DNA of 64,000 nt from assembly GCA_902800715.1 (NCBI GenBank), contig CADCFN010000002.1, forward strand, positions 62,001 to 126,000. Reading direction: 5' to 3'. A model generated the notes under the pieces. It searched no databases and had not been told where the DNA came from. It saw only the letters and a program-made list of their open reading frames with translations. Shown piece by piece: positions 54,077 through 64,000 of this stretch. This DNA is from an uncultured Bacteroidales bacterium (GTDB lineage: Bacteria > Bacteroidota > Bacteroidia > Bacteroidales > Muribaculaceae). The number at the start of each line of letters is the position of its first letter. The first letter of the stretch is position 1. A program made the position numbers and the translations under genes.

Positions 54077-56388
54077 TAAAACATTCGTTTATCACAATCG
54101 TCACATTGGCGCTCATGGCAATGAGCATGAATGCCAAGAATAATTATCCTTATCAAGATGCTTCGCTGCCTGTTGATCAGCGTGTCGAGGATTTGCTCTC
54201 TCGCATGACCATTGAGGAGAAAGCGGGACAACTCGTATGCCTCATGGGCTGGGATTCCTACCAGATTGACGGGAAGAAAGTAACCACAAGCGAGAAATTC
54301 CGTCATGAAATGGACAGCTTGTATGTGGGCATGTATTGGGCGGTGTTCCGTGCCGACCCGTGGACTCGCAAGACCATTGCCAACGGCTTAAATCCTGCAC
54401 TTGCTGCCGAGGCTGCTAATTCCATGCAGCGTTATGCCATCGAGCATACCCGCTTAGGTATCCCGATTTTTCTGGCTGAGGAAGCCCCCCACGGGCACAT
54501 GGCGATAGGAGCGACCGTATTCCCGACTGGACTGGGCATGGCTGCTACATGGAACACGGAACTGATGCAGCAAGTAGGTGAAGTGATTGGCAAGGAAATC
54601 AGGCTGCAAGGCGGCCACATCAGTTACGGTCCTGTGCTTGATTTGGCTCGAGAGCCTCGTTGGTCACGCGTTGAGGAGACATTGGGTGAGGATAATTACC
54701 TGAGTGGCGAAATGGGTGCTGCTATAGTCAAGGGACTGGGCGGTGGAGATTTGAGTCTCCCCTACTCGACCATTGCCACGCTGAAGCACTTCATCGCTTA
54801 CGGTGTCAGCGAGGGCGGACAGAACGGTGCACGCAGCATCGTGGGGCCTCGCGAGTTGAAACAGGTGTTCCTGCCACCTTTTAAGCAGGCGATTGACGCT
54901 GGCGCCTTGTCGGTGATGACCTCCTACAATTCGCTAGACGGCGTACCTTGCACGTCAAACCGACAGCTATTGACCGACGTTTTGCGTGACGAATGGAAGT
55001 TTGACCGTGGCATAGTTGTTAGTGACCTTTTTAGTATTGACGGTTTGCGTGGCACTCACCGTACCGCATTATCACAGCAGGATGCCGCCATTCAGGCTCT
55101 GCTCGCAGGTGTTGACGTGGATTTGGGCGGCAACTGCTACCCGAATCTCGTCGATGCTGTAAAGAATGGCATGATAACTGAAGACGTGCTCAATCAGGCC
55201 GTGCGACGGGTATTGCGACTGAAATTTGAGATGGGGCTTTTTGAACATCCTTATATTGATGCCAAAGCGGCTGCAAAAGAAGTGAATAATGCCAATGCCA
55301 TCACTGTAGCGCGACAAGCGGCACAGCAATCCATCACGTTGCTCAAGAACGACGGCATCTTGCCATTGAGCAAGGACAAGACAGTCGCTGTGATTGGACC
55401 GAATGCCGACAATATATATAATATGTTGGGCGACTATACCGCTCCACAAGCCGATGGGAAAGTTGTCACCGTCTATGAAGGCATTAAGGCGTTGTTGGGT
55501 AAATCCCATTGCCTGTATGCTAAAGGGTGTGCCGTCCGCGACACGACGGACTGCGACATTCCTGCTGCAATCGAGGCAGCCAATCAGGCCGACGTGATAA
55601 TTGCTGTTGTGGGAGGCTCATCGGCAAGGGATTTCAAAACATCCTATGAGGACACAGGTGCTGCCAGCGCTGTGCAAGAAGGCATCAGCGACATGGAATG
55701 TGGCGAAGGCTTCGACCGTGCCACCCTGGACTTGCTTGGGAAACAGATTGAGTTACTTGAAGCATTGAAAAAGACAGGCAAGCCGCTAGTTGTTGTGTAT
55801 ATCGAAGGTAGACCGCTCAACATGAATTGGGCAGCAGAGAACGCCAATGCCCTGCTCACGGCTTATTATCCAGGCGAACAGGGAGGCAATGCCATCGCTG
55901 ACGTGCTGTTCGGCGACTACAATCCTTCTGGTCGATTGCCTTTCAGCGTTCCTCGCCATGTGGGACAGTTGCCCGTCTATTACAACAAGCCGGTGCCTGC
56001 AGCACACGACTATGTGGAAATGTCGGCGCAGCCCCTCTACCCCTTTGGCTACGGCTTGAGTTACACGACATTTGAGTACGGCAACATGGCTATTGAAGCA
56101 GATGGCATTTCATTCAATGTCACCAATACAGGATCAAGAAAAGGCGATGAAGTGGTGCAGTTATATGTGAAGAACATTGGCGCTCCTGTAGTACAACCGA
56201 TACGCCAATTGAAGGGCTTCAAACGCATCACGCTGGAGCCTGGTGAAACCCGCAAGGTAACTTTCAAATTTAAAGAGATTAATCTAAGAATTGTCAATGA
56301 CCAAATGAAATGGGCTGTCAAGGGCAAGCATGAATTGATTTTCGGTTCCTTTAGTCAAGACAACCGAATCATGTTAATCTTACAATAA
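54073..56388 (+). CDS. GH3-family beta-glycosidase (beta-glucosidase/xylosidase type)
   Basis: A 771-residue periplasmic enzyme. A signal peptide (MIKHSFITIVTLALMAMSMNA) is followed by the GH3 barrel (about 30-390) with RMTIEEKAGQLVCL, the substrate loop LDLAREPRWSRVEETLGED and the nucleophile Asp318 in GIVVSDLFSID. The alpha/beta sandwich (about 410-620) and a fibronectin III-like end domain (about 670-771, FKRITLEPGETRKVTF) complete the usual three-domain form. No SusC/SusD genes are present, so this is a two-gene unit with GH2 rather than a full utilisation locus within the window. It is translationally coupled to the GH2 gene. Confidence 0.94.
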   Translation: MIKHSFITIVTLALMAMSMNAKNNYPYQDASLPVDQRVEDLLSRMTIEEKAGQLVCLMGWDSYQIDGKKVTTSEKFRHEMDSLYVGMYWAVFRADPWTRKTIANGLNPALAAEAANSMQRYAIEHTRLGIPIFLAEEAPHGHMAIGATVFPTGLGMAATWNTELMQQVGEVIGKEIRLQGGHISYGPVLDLAREPRWSRVEETLGEDNYLSGEMGAAIVKGLGGGDLSLPYSTIATLKHFIAYGVSEGGQNGARSIVGPRELKQVFLPPFKQAIDAGALSVMTSYNSLDGVPCTSNRQLLTDVLRDEWKFDRGIVVSDLFSIDGLRGTHRTALSQQDAAIQALLAGVDVDLGGNCYPNLVDAVKNGMITEDVLNQAVRRVLRLKFEMGLFEHPYIDAKAAAKEVNNANAITVARQAAQQSITLLKNDGILPLSKDKTVAVIGPNADNIYNMLGDYTAPQADGKVVTVYEGIKALLGKSHCLYAKGCAVRDTTDCDIPAAIEAANQADVIIAVVGGSSARDFKTSYEDTGAASAVQEGISDMECGEGFDRATLDLLGKQIELLEALKKTGKPLVVVYIEGRPLNMNWAAENANALLTAYYPGEQGGNAIADVLFGDYNPSGRLPFSVPRHVGQLPVYYNKPVPAAHDYVEMSAQPLYPFGYGLSYTTFEYGNMAIEADGISFNVTNTGSRKGDEVVQLYVKNIGAPVVQPIRQLKGFKRITLEPGETRKVTFKFKEINLRIVNDQMKWAVKGKHELIFGSFSQDNRIMLILQ

Positions 56389-56413
56389 TAGTTTCTTTAG
56401 TGCAGCTAAAGAT

Positions 56414-56450
56414 TAAGGGCGCCATGGCATCACAAGCCAGGGCGCCCTTA
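56414..56450 (+). terminator. Hairpin after the GH2-GH3 genes
   Basis: TAAGGGCGCC (56414-56423) pairs with GGCGCCCTTA (56441-56450), a 10-bp stem with an inner GGC/GCC. The T-run is weak, so it could also act as an mRNA 3' stabiliser. Confidence 0.65.
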
Positions 56451-56507
56451 GTTTGGGATACTAGAATCGAATTCAAGCTGGTAAGTCGTCTGAAAAAAGG
56501 CATAAAA

Positions 56508-56544
56508 CAAAAACAGGACACCGCATAATGAATGCGATGTCCTG
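56508..56544 (-). terminator. Terminator of mutA-mutB
   Basis: CAGGACA (56514-56520) pairs with TGTCCTG (56538-56544), with GCAT/ATGC inside. On the minus strand it is followed by five T. It lies 24 bases behind the mutB stop. Confidence 0.82.
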
Positions 56545-56567
56545 TAAATGAATCTAGAAAGTGATGT

Positions 56568-58706
<2,139 letters not shown>

Positions 58707-58716
58707 AGTCGTCTCG

Positions 58717-60561
58717 TCATTTTAAAAGTTTAGCGTTGAAGGCTTTTAACGTAGCAAGCACGTTGGTACGCACATTGATGAAATTGGTAATGCCCATAGC
58801 CTTGAATTCGTCGGTCTCGGGACCTGCGAGCACGAGCTCGGCACGGCCGTTGAGTTCCTTCACAGCCTCGGGGATGAGAGCGGCATACTCGTCGTCACTG
58901 GAGCAGAGCACGACAACGTCGGCTTTCTTCTCCATTGCGGCATCCATACCCTCCTTGACGGTCTTGAAACCGTTGTTGTCGATCAGCTCATAGCCAGCGC
59001 AAGCGAAGAAGTTGTCGCTGAACTGGGCGCGAGCCAGACGCATGGCCAGGTTGCCGATGGTGAGCATGAACACCTTGGGGGTGTGAGCTGCATGTTCGGT
59101 AGCGAGGCGAACCTCCTCGAACTGCGTTGCAAGACGCTTGGTGTTGAGCGTAACAGCACCCTCAGGCTCCTCGTGGTTGCAGCTGCAGTGGCAATTGCAC
59201 TCCTTGCAGGCATCTGCCTTGTCGGCAGCCTTCTCGGTGAAGTTGGGGAACTGGTTGGTACCCAGCAACTGCTCACGGCGCTTGGCCACCTTGTCGAAGC
59301 GCTCCTTGGCGGTAGCGTTGACGGCATTGATGATGTCACCGCTCTCGAGAGCAGCCTTGAAGCCGCCCTTGTCTTCCACGTCGAGGAAGAGTTTCCAACC
59401 CTGCTCGGCGAGGTTCTTGGTCAGCATCTCCACATAGTAGGAACCGCCAGCGGGGTCAACGACCTTGTCGAGGTGGCTCTCTTCCTTGAGCAGGATCTGC
59501 TGGTTGCGGGCGATGCGCTCGCTGAAGTCGTCGCTCTCCTTATAGGGAGCATCGAACGGGGTGACAACGATTGAGTCAACACATGCGAGAGCTGCACTCA
59601 TGGCCTCGGTCTGGCTGCGGAGCAGGTTCACATAGCTGTCATAAATCGTCTGGTTGAAACGGCTGGTCTCGGCATTGACGTTCATCATGCACGAGTAGTC
59701 GTTAGCGGGATTGAACTGCTTCACAATGAGTGCCCACAGCTCGCGTGCAGCGCGGAACTTGGCAATCTCCATGAAGTAAACAGTCGAAACGCCCATGTTG
59801 AACTTGATGCGGTTAGCTACCTCATCGGCAGTGAAGCCGGCTTCGGTCAGCATAGCCATCCACTCGGCACCCCAAGCGAGGGCATAACCCAGCTCCTGGT
59901 AGATGTAGGCACCAGCGTTGTTCAGTGCCAGCGAGTCAACGCTGAGCACGCGCAGGTGGGCGACGGGCTTAACGGTGTTCATCAGTTCAGTTGCCATGGC
60001 CACGATGTCACCAGGGAAGGGCTCACCGTGCTTGAAAGTGCGCTTGAACGGGTTGAAGGTGATACTACCCACGAAGGTGTCCTCGCAGCCATTCTCCTTG
60101 CAGAGTTCAACGAGTTCCTTGGCATACTTCAGCGCGCACTTGGGGCAGCACATCAGGTTGATTTCACAAGCGGGAAGGACGATACCTGCCAGCAATGCCT
60201 TCAGGTCGACGTCACCACCATGCATGTGGAAACCGATCGAGTTGATACCCTTGTCGAGAATCTCGAGGGCCTTGGCATTGGCGGCCTTCACATCGTCAAC
60301 GTCGATGTTCTGGCGAACCTTCCAGTCGTTGTTGTAGCGGGTTCCGCGGACATAGGGGAACTCACCGGGGAGTGATTTGGTCTGCTTCAGGTCAGCAATG
60401 TCCACGCTGCGATACAGCGGCTGGGCATTGAAACCTTCGTTTGTCCGCCAAACCATTTTCTTCTCAAAGTCGGCCCCTTTCAGGTCAACCTCGGCCTTGG
60501 CACGCCACTCCTCGGGAGTGACAGGCGCGAATTGGTCGAACAATTTCTTTGTTTCTGCCAT
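58717..60561 (-). CDS. mutA: Methylmalonyl-CoA mutase small subunit (with Cys/His-rich insert)
   Basis: A 614-residue partner of MutB. It has the mutase barrel (about 30-440) and a C-terminal domain of the B12 fold without the DxHxxG motif, as is normal for the non-catalytic subunit. Two features stand out: a cysteine/histidine cluster at 452-463 ([12 protein letters not shown]) in the linker between the two domains, and a second cysteine-rich segment at 138-159 (CC, then C142, C154, C159). Either could bind zinc or another metal; whether close relatives share them I cannot check. The 5' leader (60562-60655 or so) contains two hairpins. It is first in the operon; the -7 box TAATTTTG is at 60669-60662. 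Confidence 0.94.
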   Translation of the reverse strand: MAETKKLFDQFAPVTPEEWRAKAEVDLKGADFEKKMVWRTNEGFNAQPLYRSVDIADLKQTKSLPGEFPYVRGTRYNNDWKVRQNIDVDDVKAANAKALEILDKGINSIGFHMHGGDVDLKALLAGIVLPACEINLMCCPKCALKYAKELVELCKENGCEDTFVGSITFNPFKRTFKHGEPFPGDIVAMATELMNTVKPVAHLRVLSVDSLALNNAGAYIYQELGYALAWGAEWMAMLTEAGFTADEVANRIKFNMGVSTVYFMEIAKFRAARELWALIVKQFNPANDYSCMMNVNAETSRFNQTIYDSYVNLLRSQTEAMSAALACVDSIVVTPFDAPYKESDDFSERIARNQQILLKEESHLDKVVDPAGGSYYVEMLTKNLAEQGWKLFLDVEDKGGFKAALESGDIINAVNATAKERFDKVAKRREQLLGTNQFPNFTEKAADKADACKECNCHCSCNHEEPEGAVTLNTKRLATQFEEVRLATEHAAHTPKVFMLTIGNLAMRLARAQFSDNFFACAGYELIDNNGFKTVKEGMDAAMEKKADVVVLCSSDDEYAALIPEAVKELNGRAELVLAGPETDEFKAMGITNFINVRTNVLATLKAFNAKLLK

Positions 60562-60669
60562 AAAAATAGAAAAATTATATAGTAACCTTAAAAATTATAT
60601 TTTCAGTTAAGTATAGTCATGTTGATTACATGCTGTCCTCTAAAGAGGACATTTCAATCTGCAAAATTA
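60562..60669 (-). promoter_or_regulatory. Promoter and structured leader of mutA-mutB
   Basis: The -7 box TAATTTTG (60669-60662) gives a leader of about 95 bases. It begins with a perfect 16-base palindrome, GTCCTCTTTAGAGGAC (60650-60635), followed by CATGT-AATCA-ACATG. The rest is AT-rich. It is too short for, and lacks the boxes of, a cobalamin riboswitch. The palindrome could be an operator or an RNA hairpin. Confidence 0.5.
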
Positions 60670-60829
60670 CTACAATTTCTTGAACTAACGGCCCAAAATT
60701 TTTAGATATTCATTATTTATAAAGATTTTTTTGAAGACAAGAAGGACAAGAATTAAAGTAGAATTCTGATTGATCAAACAGCACACATAATGAAAAATAT
60801 AATTGATTGTTACTTTTTCCACTATTTCG

Positions 60830-60860
60830 TTGAAAATATTTAGAAAATGGACTATCTTTG
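60830..60860 (+). promoter_or_regulatory. Promoter of the proline-linker protein gene
   Basis: TTG (60830-60832), 20 bases, then TATCTTTG (60853-60860), 20 bases before the ATG. The gap between mutA and this gene (60562-60880) holds only the two divergent promoters and the mutA leader. Confidence 0.7.
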
Positions 60861-60880
60861 TAGCAAATAAATAATTAAAT

Positions 60881-62917
60881 ATGCCTATGAGAAGAATCCT
60901 ATTACTAATGGTCAGTGTCCTCCTCGTGACACTCAACAGTTGGGGACAGGGCTTTGCTGCCAATGCACCCAACGTGAAGTTGGAGACACCTTATTTCTAT
61001 TTCGACAATCCTGACGGCACTATCGAGATCTATCCGGAGTATGGCATCAAAGGTCTTGAAAACCGGATTATGAGCATCTCGTCGTCAAAGTATGCCAACC
61101 CACTGAAGAATGTCCCAGAGTCGGATATTGAGAGAGAATGGATCATGTTGTTCTTCGGTCGCAAGACGCGCACCACGGTATTCGTCTTCGATGGACAAGA
61201 GTCGGTCAAGGCCGCTATGATGACATCATCCGTCTATACAGGCACCATAATGGGCTGCTGGGGTGCGTTGTGGGAAGGAATGCGCGACAAAGTGTCGTTG
61301 GCCCTTGACGACGCTCGCATCGCTCACACCAAGCGTGGTTCCTATAAGGATTACATCACTCAGGAACCACTGGTAGAATTAAACTTCAACGGTCATGAAG
61401 GCGGACGCACAGTGTGGAGAATGGACATGAGCAATTCGTGGATTTCACTAATGGCTGCAGCCAACATTGAACTGGTGTTCGACCTTTACACCTATTATGA
61501 CGAGGAGTACGATAAGATTGTGTGCGTGCTCTTCACCTATTCTGAACTGAAGGAGCCAGTTTCACGCGATGACGCACTTGCTGCAGGTATTATGGAGGTG
61601 GTTAGTGCAGCAACTGGCTACTATGACGAAGAGACGGGCCACACAACGTTGGCCAACATGTTCACTCATGAGGACATGATTGGCTACTTCAAGGAACACT
61701 TTCATCTGAAGCAGTGCGATGAGACATGCGAGGCCGAATTCGTTGGTTCTCCATCAGATCCAAAACTGAAACTGTGTGATAAAATCTTTAATATTTGGAT
61801 CGAAGAGTTGCTTCCGCCCCCTCCTGATCCTCCAACACCTGATCCTCCAACACCTGATCCACCAACACCTAATCCACCAACACAGAATACTGAACGCAAG
61901 AATAATAAAAATAATATACTCTGCGTTGTGGAGCAAGAGGAGACTATTGAGCGCCCGCTGGAAGAAGACAGCAAGAACATGTATATACTACAGGATTCCC
62001 ATGGCAGCAAGAACGGTGTGATTGCCGTCGACAAGGCTTCGGGAAACATGTTTGAGGCTGTTCCCATGAAGACGAAGAAAGACCACCCCACCATTTGGAG
62101 TATCGGTGCCCACGGCAATGACCTCTATCTGGATGTGGATGGCATAGGTATCATCCGTTACGACGGCAAGAGTATCGAGAGCTCTGAGGTGTTAGTCAGT
62201 GATCCTGACTTCAAGCCAGGGTGGACGGGTAGCCACTTCAAGCGCATCATATTCTCACCCAATGGCCGCTATATGGCGTACGTTGGGGATCGTGCAAAGG
62301 TGTATGACCTGCAAGACAACAAGAAGTGTATCAAGGAAACCTATGAATGTGGTGGTGCTTCTCAAGTGCTCACCGACGACGGCGACCTGTTCAGCGTAGA
62401 TGCCTATCGCGTGCTGGTGGCTCGCAATAATGGTAACAAAGACGAATCCGTTACCTCGGAGGCGACTGTGAGAGACATTACCGGTGATGCACCCTGTAAT
62501 CTCCACATCCTGGGGAACGAGGTGTATATCACTGGCGGCAAGAAACTGTTGAAAACGGACATGAAAAAGTTTGATTGGACGCTTGTCAGCACCATGCCCG
62601 GCTCTGAGGGCTATAAAATCAGCGGCTTGTCAGCCAATGGCAATGGTTTTGCCGTGACTGATGCTGGCGGCAATTTCAACGTTCATGCCGCATTCAACAC
62701 TCAAGGCTCAACGCCAACCGTCATGAAGAAAATTGTGACTGGGCTGAAAAACCAGTTCAGAGAAGAAATTGACACCCACAACGTCACCAGCGTGCGTTTT
62801 GACCAGGACGGCAACGTTTGGCTGCAATACAGCTATGCCGGCTATGTGGTTTATAATCCCAACGGTTTGGTAGGCCTTTCCCAAATTGCTGGCAAGTACA
62901 AGCTCTACAAAGAATAA
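60881..62917 (+). CDS. Exported two-domain protein with proline-rich linker, function unknown
   Basis: A 678-residue protein that I do not recognise. A signal peptide (MPMRRILLLMVSVLLVTLNS, cleavage near WGQ) is followed by an alpha/beta domain (about 30-305). A linker of PDPPT units (about 310-340) and an Asn/Lys-rich stretch come next, then a beta-propeller-like C-terminus (about 365-678) with repeated strands such as DGIGIIRYDGKSI, FSPNGRYMAYVGD and FDQDGNVWLQYSYAGYVVYN. The latter resemble blades of NHL- or regulator-type propellers. There is no membrane anchor or sorting tail. The gene stands alone with a consensus promoter and a hairpin behind it. The ATG at 60887 is an alternative start. 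A sensor or binding protein is the most one can suggest. Confidence 0.75.
   Translation: MPMRRILLLMVSVLLVTLNSWGQGFAANAPNVKLETPYFYFDNPDGTIEIYPEYGIKGLENRIMSISSSKYANPLKNVPESDIEREWIMLFFGRKTRTTVFVFDGQESVKAAMMTSSVYTGTIMGCWGALWEGMRDKVSLALDDARIAHTKRGSYKDYITQEPLVELNFNGHEGGRTVWRMDMSNSWISLMAAANIELVFDLYTYYDEEYDKIVCVLFTYSELKEPVSRDDALAAGIMEVVSAATGYYDEETGHTTLANMFTHEDMIGYFKEHFHLKQCDETCEAEFVGSPSDPKLKLCDKIFNIWIEELLPPPPDPPTPDPPTPDPPTPNPPTQNTERKNNKNNILCVVEQEETIERPLEEDSKNMYILQDSHGSKNGVIAVDKASGNMFEAVPMKTKKDHPTIWSIGAHGNDLYLDVDGIGIIRYDGKSIESSEVLVSDPDFKPGWTGSHFKRIIFSPNGRYMAYVGDRAKVYDLQDNKKCIKETYECGGASQVLTDDGDLFSVDAYRVLVARNNGNKDESVTSEATVRDITGDAPCNLHILGNEVYITGGKKLLKTDMKKFDWTLVSTMPGSEGYKISGLSANGNGFAVTDAGGNFNVHAAFNTQGSTPTVMKKIVTGLKNQFREEIDTHNVTSVRFDQDGNVWLQYSYAGYVVYNPNGLVGLSQIAGKYKLYKE
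61823..61882 (+). repeat. Four in-frame 15-bp repeats encoding PDPPT units
   Basis: Four tandem copies of CCTGATCCTCCAACA with few changes (the last reads CCTAATCCACCAACA), in frame with the gene and giving PDPPT three times and PNPPT once. Such repeats can vary in number by slippage, which would change linker length only. Confidence 0.9.
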
Positions 62918-62967
62918 GAGCACGCGCCGTCAGGAGAATAAACGTATAGTTTTTATTAATAACGGAC

Positions 62968-63014
62968 AATGAACACCCGAAGGCTACATAGACGTCACCT
63001 CTCGGGTGTTCATT
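62968..63014 (+). terminator. Hairpin after the proline-linker protein gene
   Basis: AATGAACACCCGA (62968-62980) and its exact complement TCGGGTGTTCATT (63002-63014) form a 13-bp stem with a 21-base loop. No proper T-run follows, so termination strength is uncertain. Confidence 0.6.
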
Positions 63015-63097
63015 CAATTATTAACAAAGATACGTTAAACATTTTCTAGAGACGACTGGTGGTATTAGGAAATTTTTGTAATTTTGGGAACGAACTA

Positions 63098-64000
63098 ATG
63101 AAGAAAATGATTATGATGAGGAGGATATTGACCTTGACTTGCCTGTTAGCGGTGGCGTTGACGACGTGGGCTGGCCAGCATAAGGATAACGGGGCTGTGG
63201 TAGCGGCGTATGTGACAGGATGGAAAGCTGACATGCCAATTCCTGACTGTTCGGTACTGACGCATATCAACTACGCTTTTGGGAACGTGAATAAGACATA
63301 CGACGGGGTGACCATCCAGCACCCTGAGCGGCTGCGCCAACTGGTGGAATTGAAGAAGGATCACCAGATTTATATCGTACTGAGCATCGGTGGCTGGACG
63401 GCTGGCGGGTTCAGTGAGATGGCATCGACCGAGAGGCGTCGCAAGGCATTTGCCAGGGATTGCAAGCGCATTGTCAAGGACTACAACCTGGACGGCATCG
63501 ACATCGACTGGGAATATCCCAGCAGCAACGAGGCGGGTATCTCGTCATCGCCTGCCGACATTGACAATTTCACGTTGCTAATGAAGGAACTGCGCAAGGC
63601 TCTAGGTAAGAGTTACCTATTGTCATGCGCTACGATTGCCGATGCCCGCTATGTGGATTTCAAGGCGATAGAACCCTACGTTGACCTGGTGAACATCATG
63701 ATGTATGACGTGGACAACCCACCCTATCACCACGCGGCGCTATACCGCAGTGAGATGTCGGGCCGCGTGACGGCACAGGAGGCCTTACAGGCGCACCTAG
63801 ACGCAGGAATGCCCGTCAATAAGTTGGTACTGGGAGTGCCCTTTTACGGGCGATCGGTGAAAGGATTCGGGGACACGGCATACGGGGCCCTCGTGAAGCG
63901 GACAGACGTTACCCGCATGTGGGACGATGTAGCAAAAGTGCCCTATCTGGTCAAGGACGGCGAAATGGTCTGCACCTATGAGGACGCTGAGTCACTGGCC
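63098..64000 (+). CDS. GH18-family chitinase-like hydrolase, partial
   Basis: The first 301 codons of a secreted GH18 enzyme, cut by the window end. The signal peptide is MKKMIMMRRILTLTCLLAVA, cleaved near WAGQ. The barrel begins with VVAAYVTGW and contains the substrate strand VLSIGGWTAGG and the catalytic motif DGIDIDWEYP, where the final Glu is the proton donor and the preceding Asp residues assist. YVDLVNIMMYD and VPFYGRSVKGFG are further GH18 landmarks. It should cleave beta-1,4-linked N-acetylglucosamine (chitin, or host glycans in endo-glycosidase members). A -7 box TAATTTTG lies at 63079-63086. The start at 63098 is the first of several Met codons; MRR at 63116 is an alternative. Confidence 0.9.
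   Translation, partial: MKKMIMMRRILTLTCLLAVALTTWAGQHKDNGAVVAAYVTGWKADMPIPDCSVLTHINYAFGNVNKTYDGVTIQHPERLRQLVELKKDHQIYIVLSIGGWTAGGFSEMASTERRRKAFARDCKRIVKDYNLDGIDIDWEYPSSNEAGISSSPADIDNFTLLMKELRKALGKSYLLSCATIADARYVDFKAIEPYVDLVNIMMYDVDNPPYHHAALYRSEMSGRVTAQEALQAHLDAGMPVNKLVLGVPFYGRSVKGFGDTAYGALVKRTDVTRMWDDVAKVPYLVKDGEMVCTYEDAESLA

Noticed and set aside
60562-60669. Cobalamin riboswitch upstream of mutA
   Set aside because: The leader is under 100 bases and lacks the B12 box and the multi-helix core.

Overview
The window is chromosomal DNA of a gut- or rumen-type member of the Bacteroidales. The genes that point there are a Spt-type serine palmitoyltransferase, a MutA/MutB methylmalonyl-CoA mutase, LpxK (outer membrane with lipid A), BspA-type leucine-rich-repeat surface proteins, DUF4251 and DUF6056 proteins, a TPR/transmembrane/helix-turn-helix regulator and dockerin-like modules. 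Many genes also have the Bacteroidetes promoter form TTG-N18-21-TAnnTTTG and lack Shine-Dalgarno sites. Muribaculaceae or Prevotellaceae is my inference; the sequence does not settle the family.

Layout. 1-2917 (minus): dCMP deaminase followed by two tandem S41 processing proteases, the second cut by the window edge. 3182-4158: an OmpA-type lipoprotein with a strong terminator. 4440-9614 (minus): the operon sppA-lpxK-punA-thiL. 9648-16908: a CPBP membrane protease, a DUF4251 protein, ligA with a small exported protein behind it, a tiny lipoprotein, spt, a pRiA4b ORF-3-like protein and another small lipoprotein. 16948-17020: tRNA-Gly(CCC). 17088-20748 (minus): flavodiiron protein plus NfnA/NfnB, an oxygen-detoxification and electron-bifurcation unit. 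21011-26976 (minus): four tandem BspA-type LRR proteins from one promoter, two with dockerin-like tails, one with a T9SS-like tail and one with neither. 27228-29011: a palindromic element built of 8-bp units, then a frameshifted membrane TPR regulator. 29062-32741 (minus): a heterodimeric ABC exporter with one degenerate ATP site. 32742-33446: AT-rich DNA without genes. 33447-38176: a class I glutamine amidotransferase, a Pif1-like helicase with a TPR tail, and lepA. 38286-43720: a six-hairpin glycosidase-like lipoprotein and a tricorn-type protease. 43839-47880 (minus): an AT-rich DUF6056 membrane protein and a subtilisin with a dockerin-like tail. 48002-50484 (minus): rsgA and a sodium:alanine symporter. 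50564-56388: overlapping GH2 and GH3 glycosidases. 56568-60669 (minus): mutA-mutB. 60881-62917: an unrecognised exported protein with two globular parts joined by a proline-rich linker. 63098-64000: the start of a GH18 chitinase.

The genes combine housekeeping functions (ligA, lepA, rsgA, lpxK, thiL, punA) with surface and periplasmic functions for polysaccharide and protein breakdown (GH2, GH3, GH18, the tricorn protease, subtilisin and LRR adhesin-like proteins). The metabolism fits an anaerobe: the methylmalonyl-CoA route between succinate and propionate, ferredoxin/NAD(P)H balancing by Nfn, and oxygen scavenging by FprA. No phage, insertion sequence, CRISPR array or recognised defence system is present. 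The items most worth a second look are the LRR cluster with swapped tails, the dockerin-like modules with an enlarged linker, a Cys/His cluster in MutA, the 8-bp-unit palindrome, the split regulator and the unrecognised proline-linker protein.
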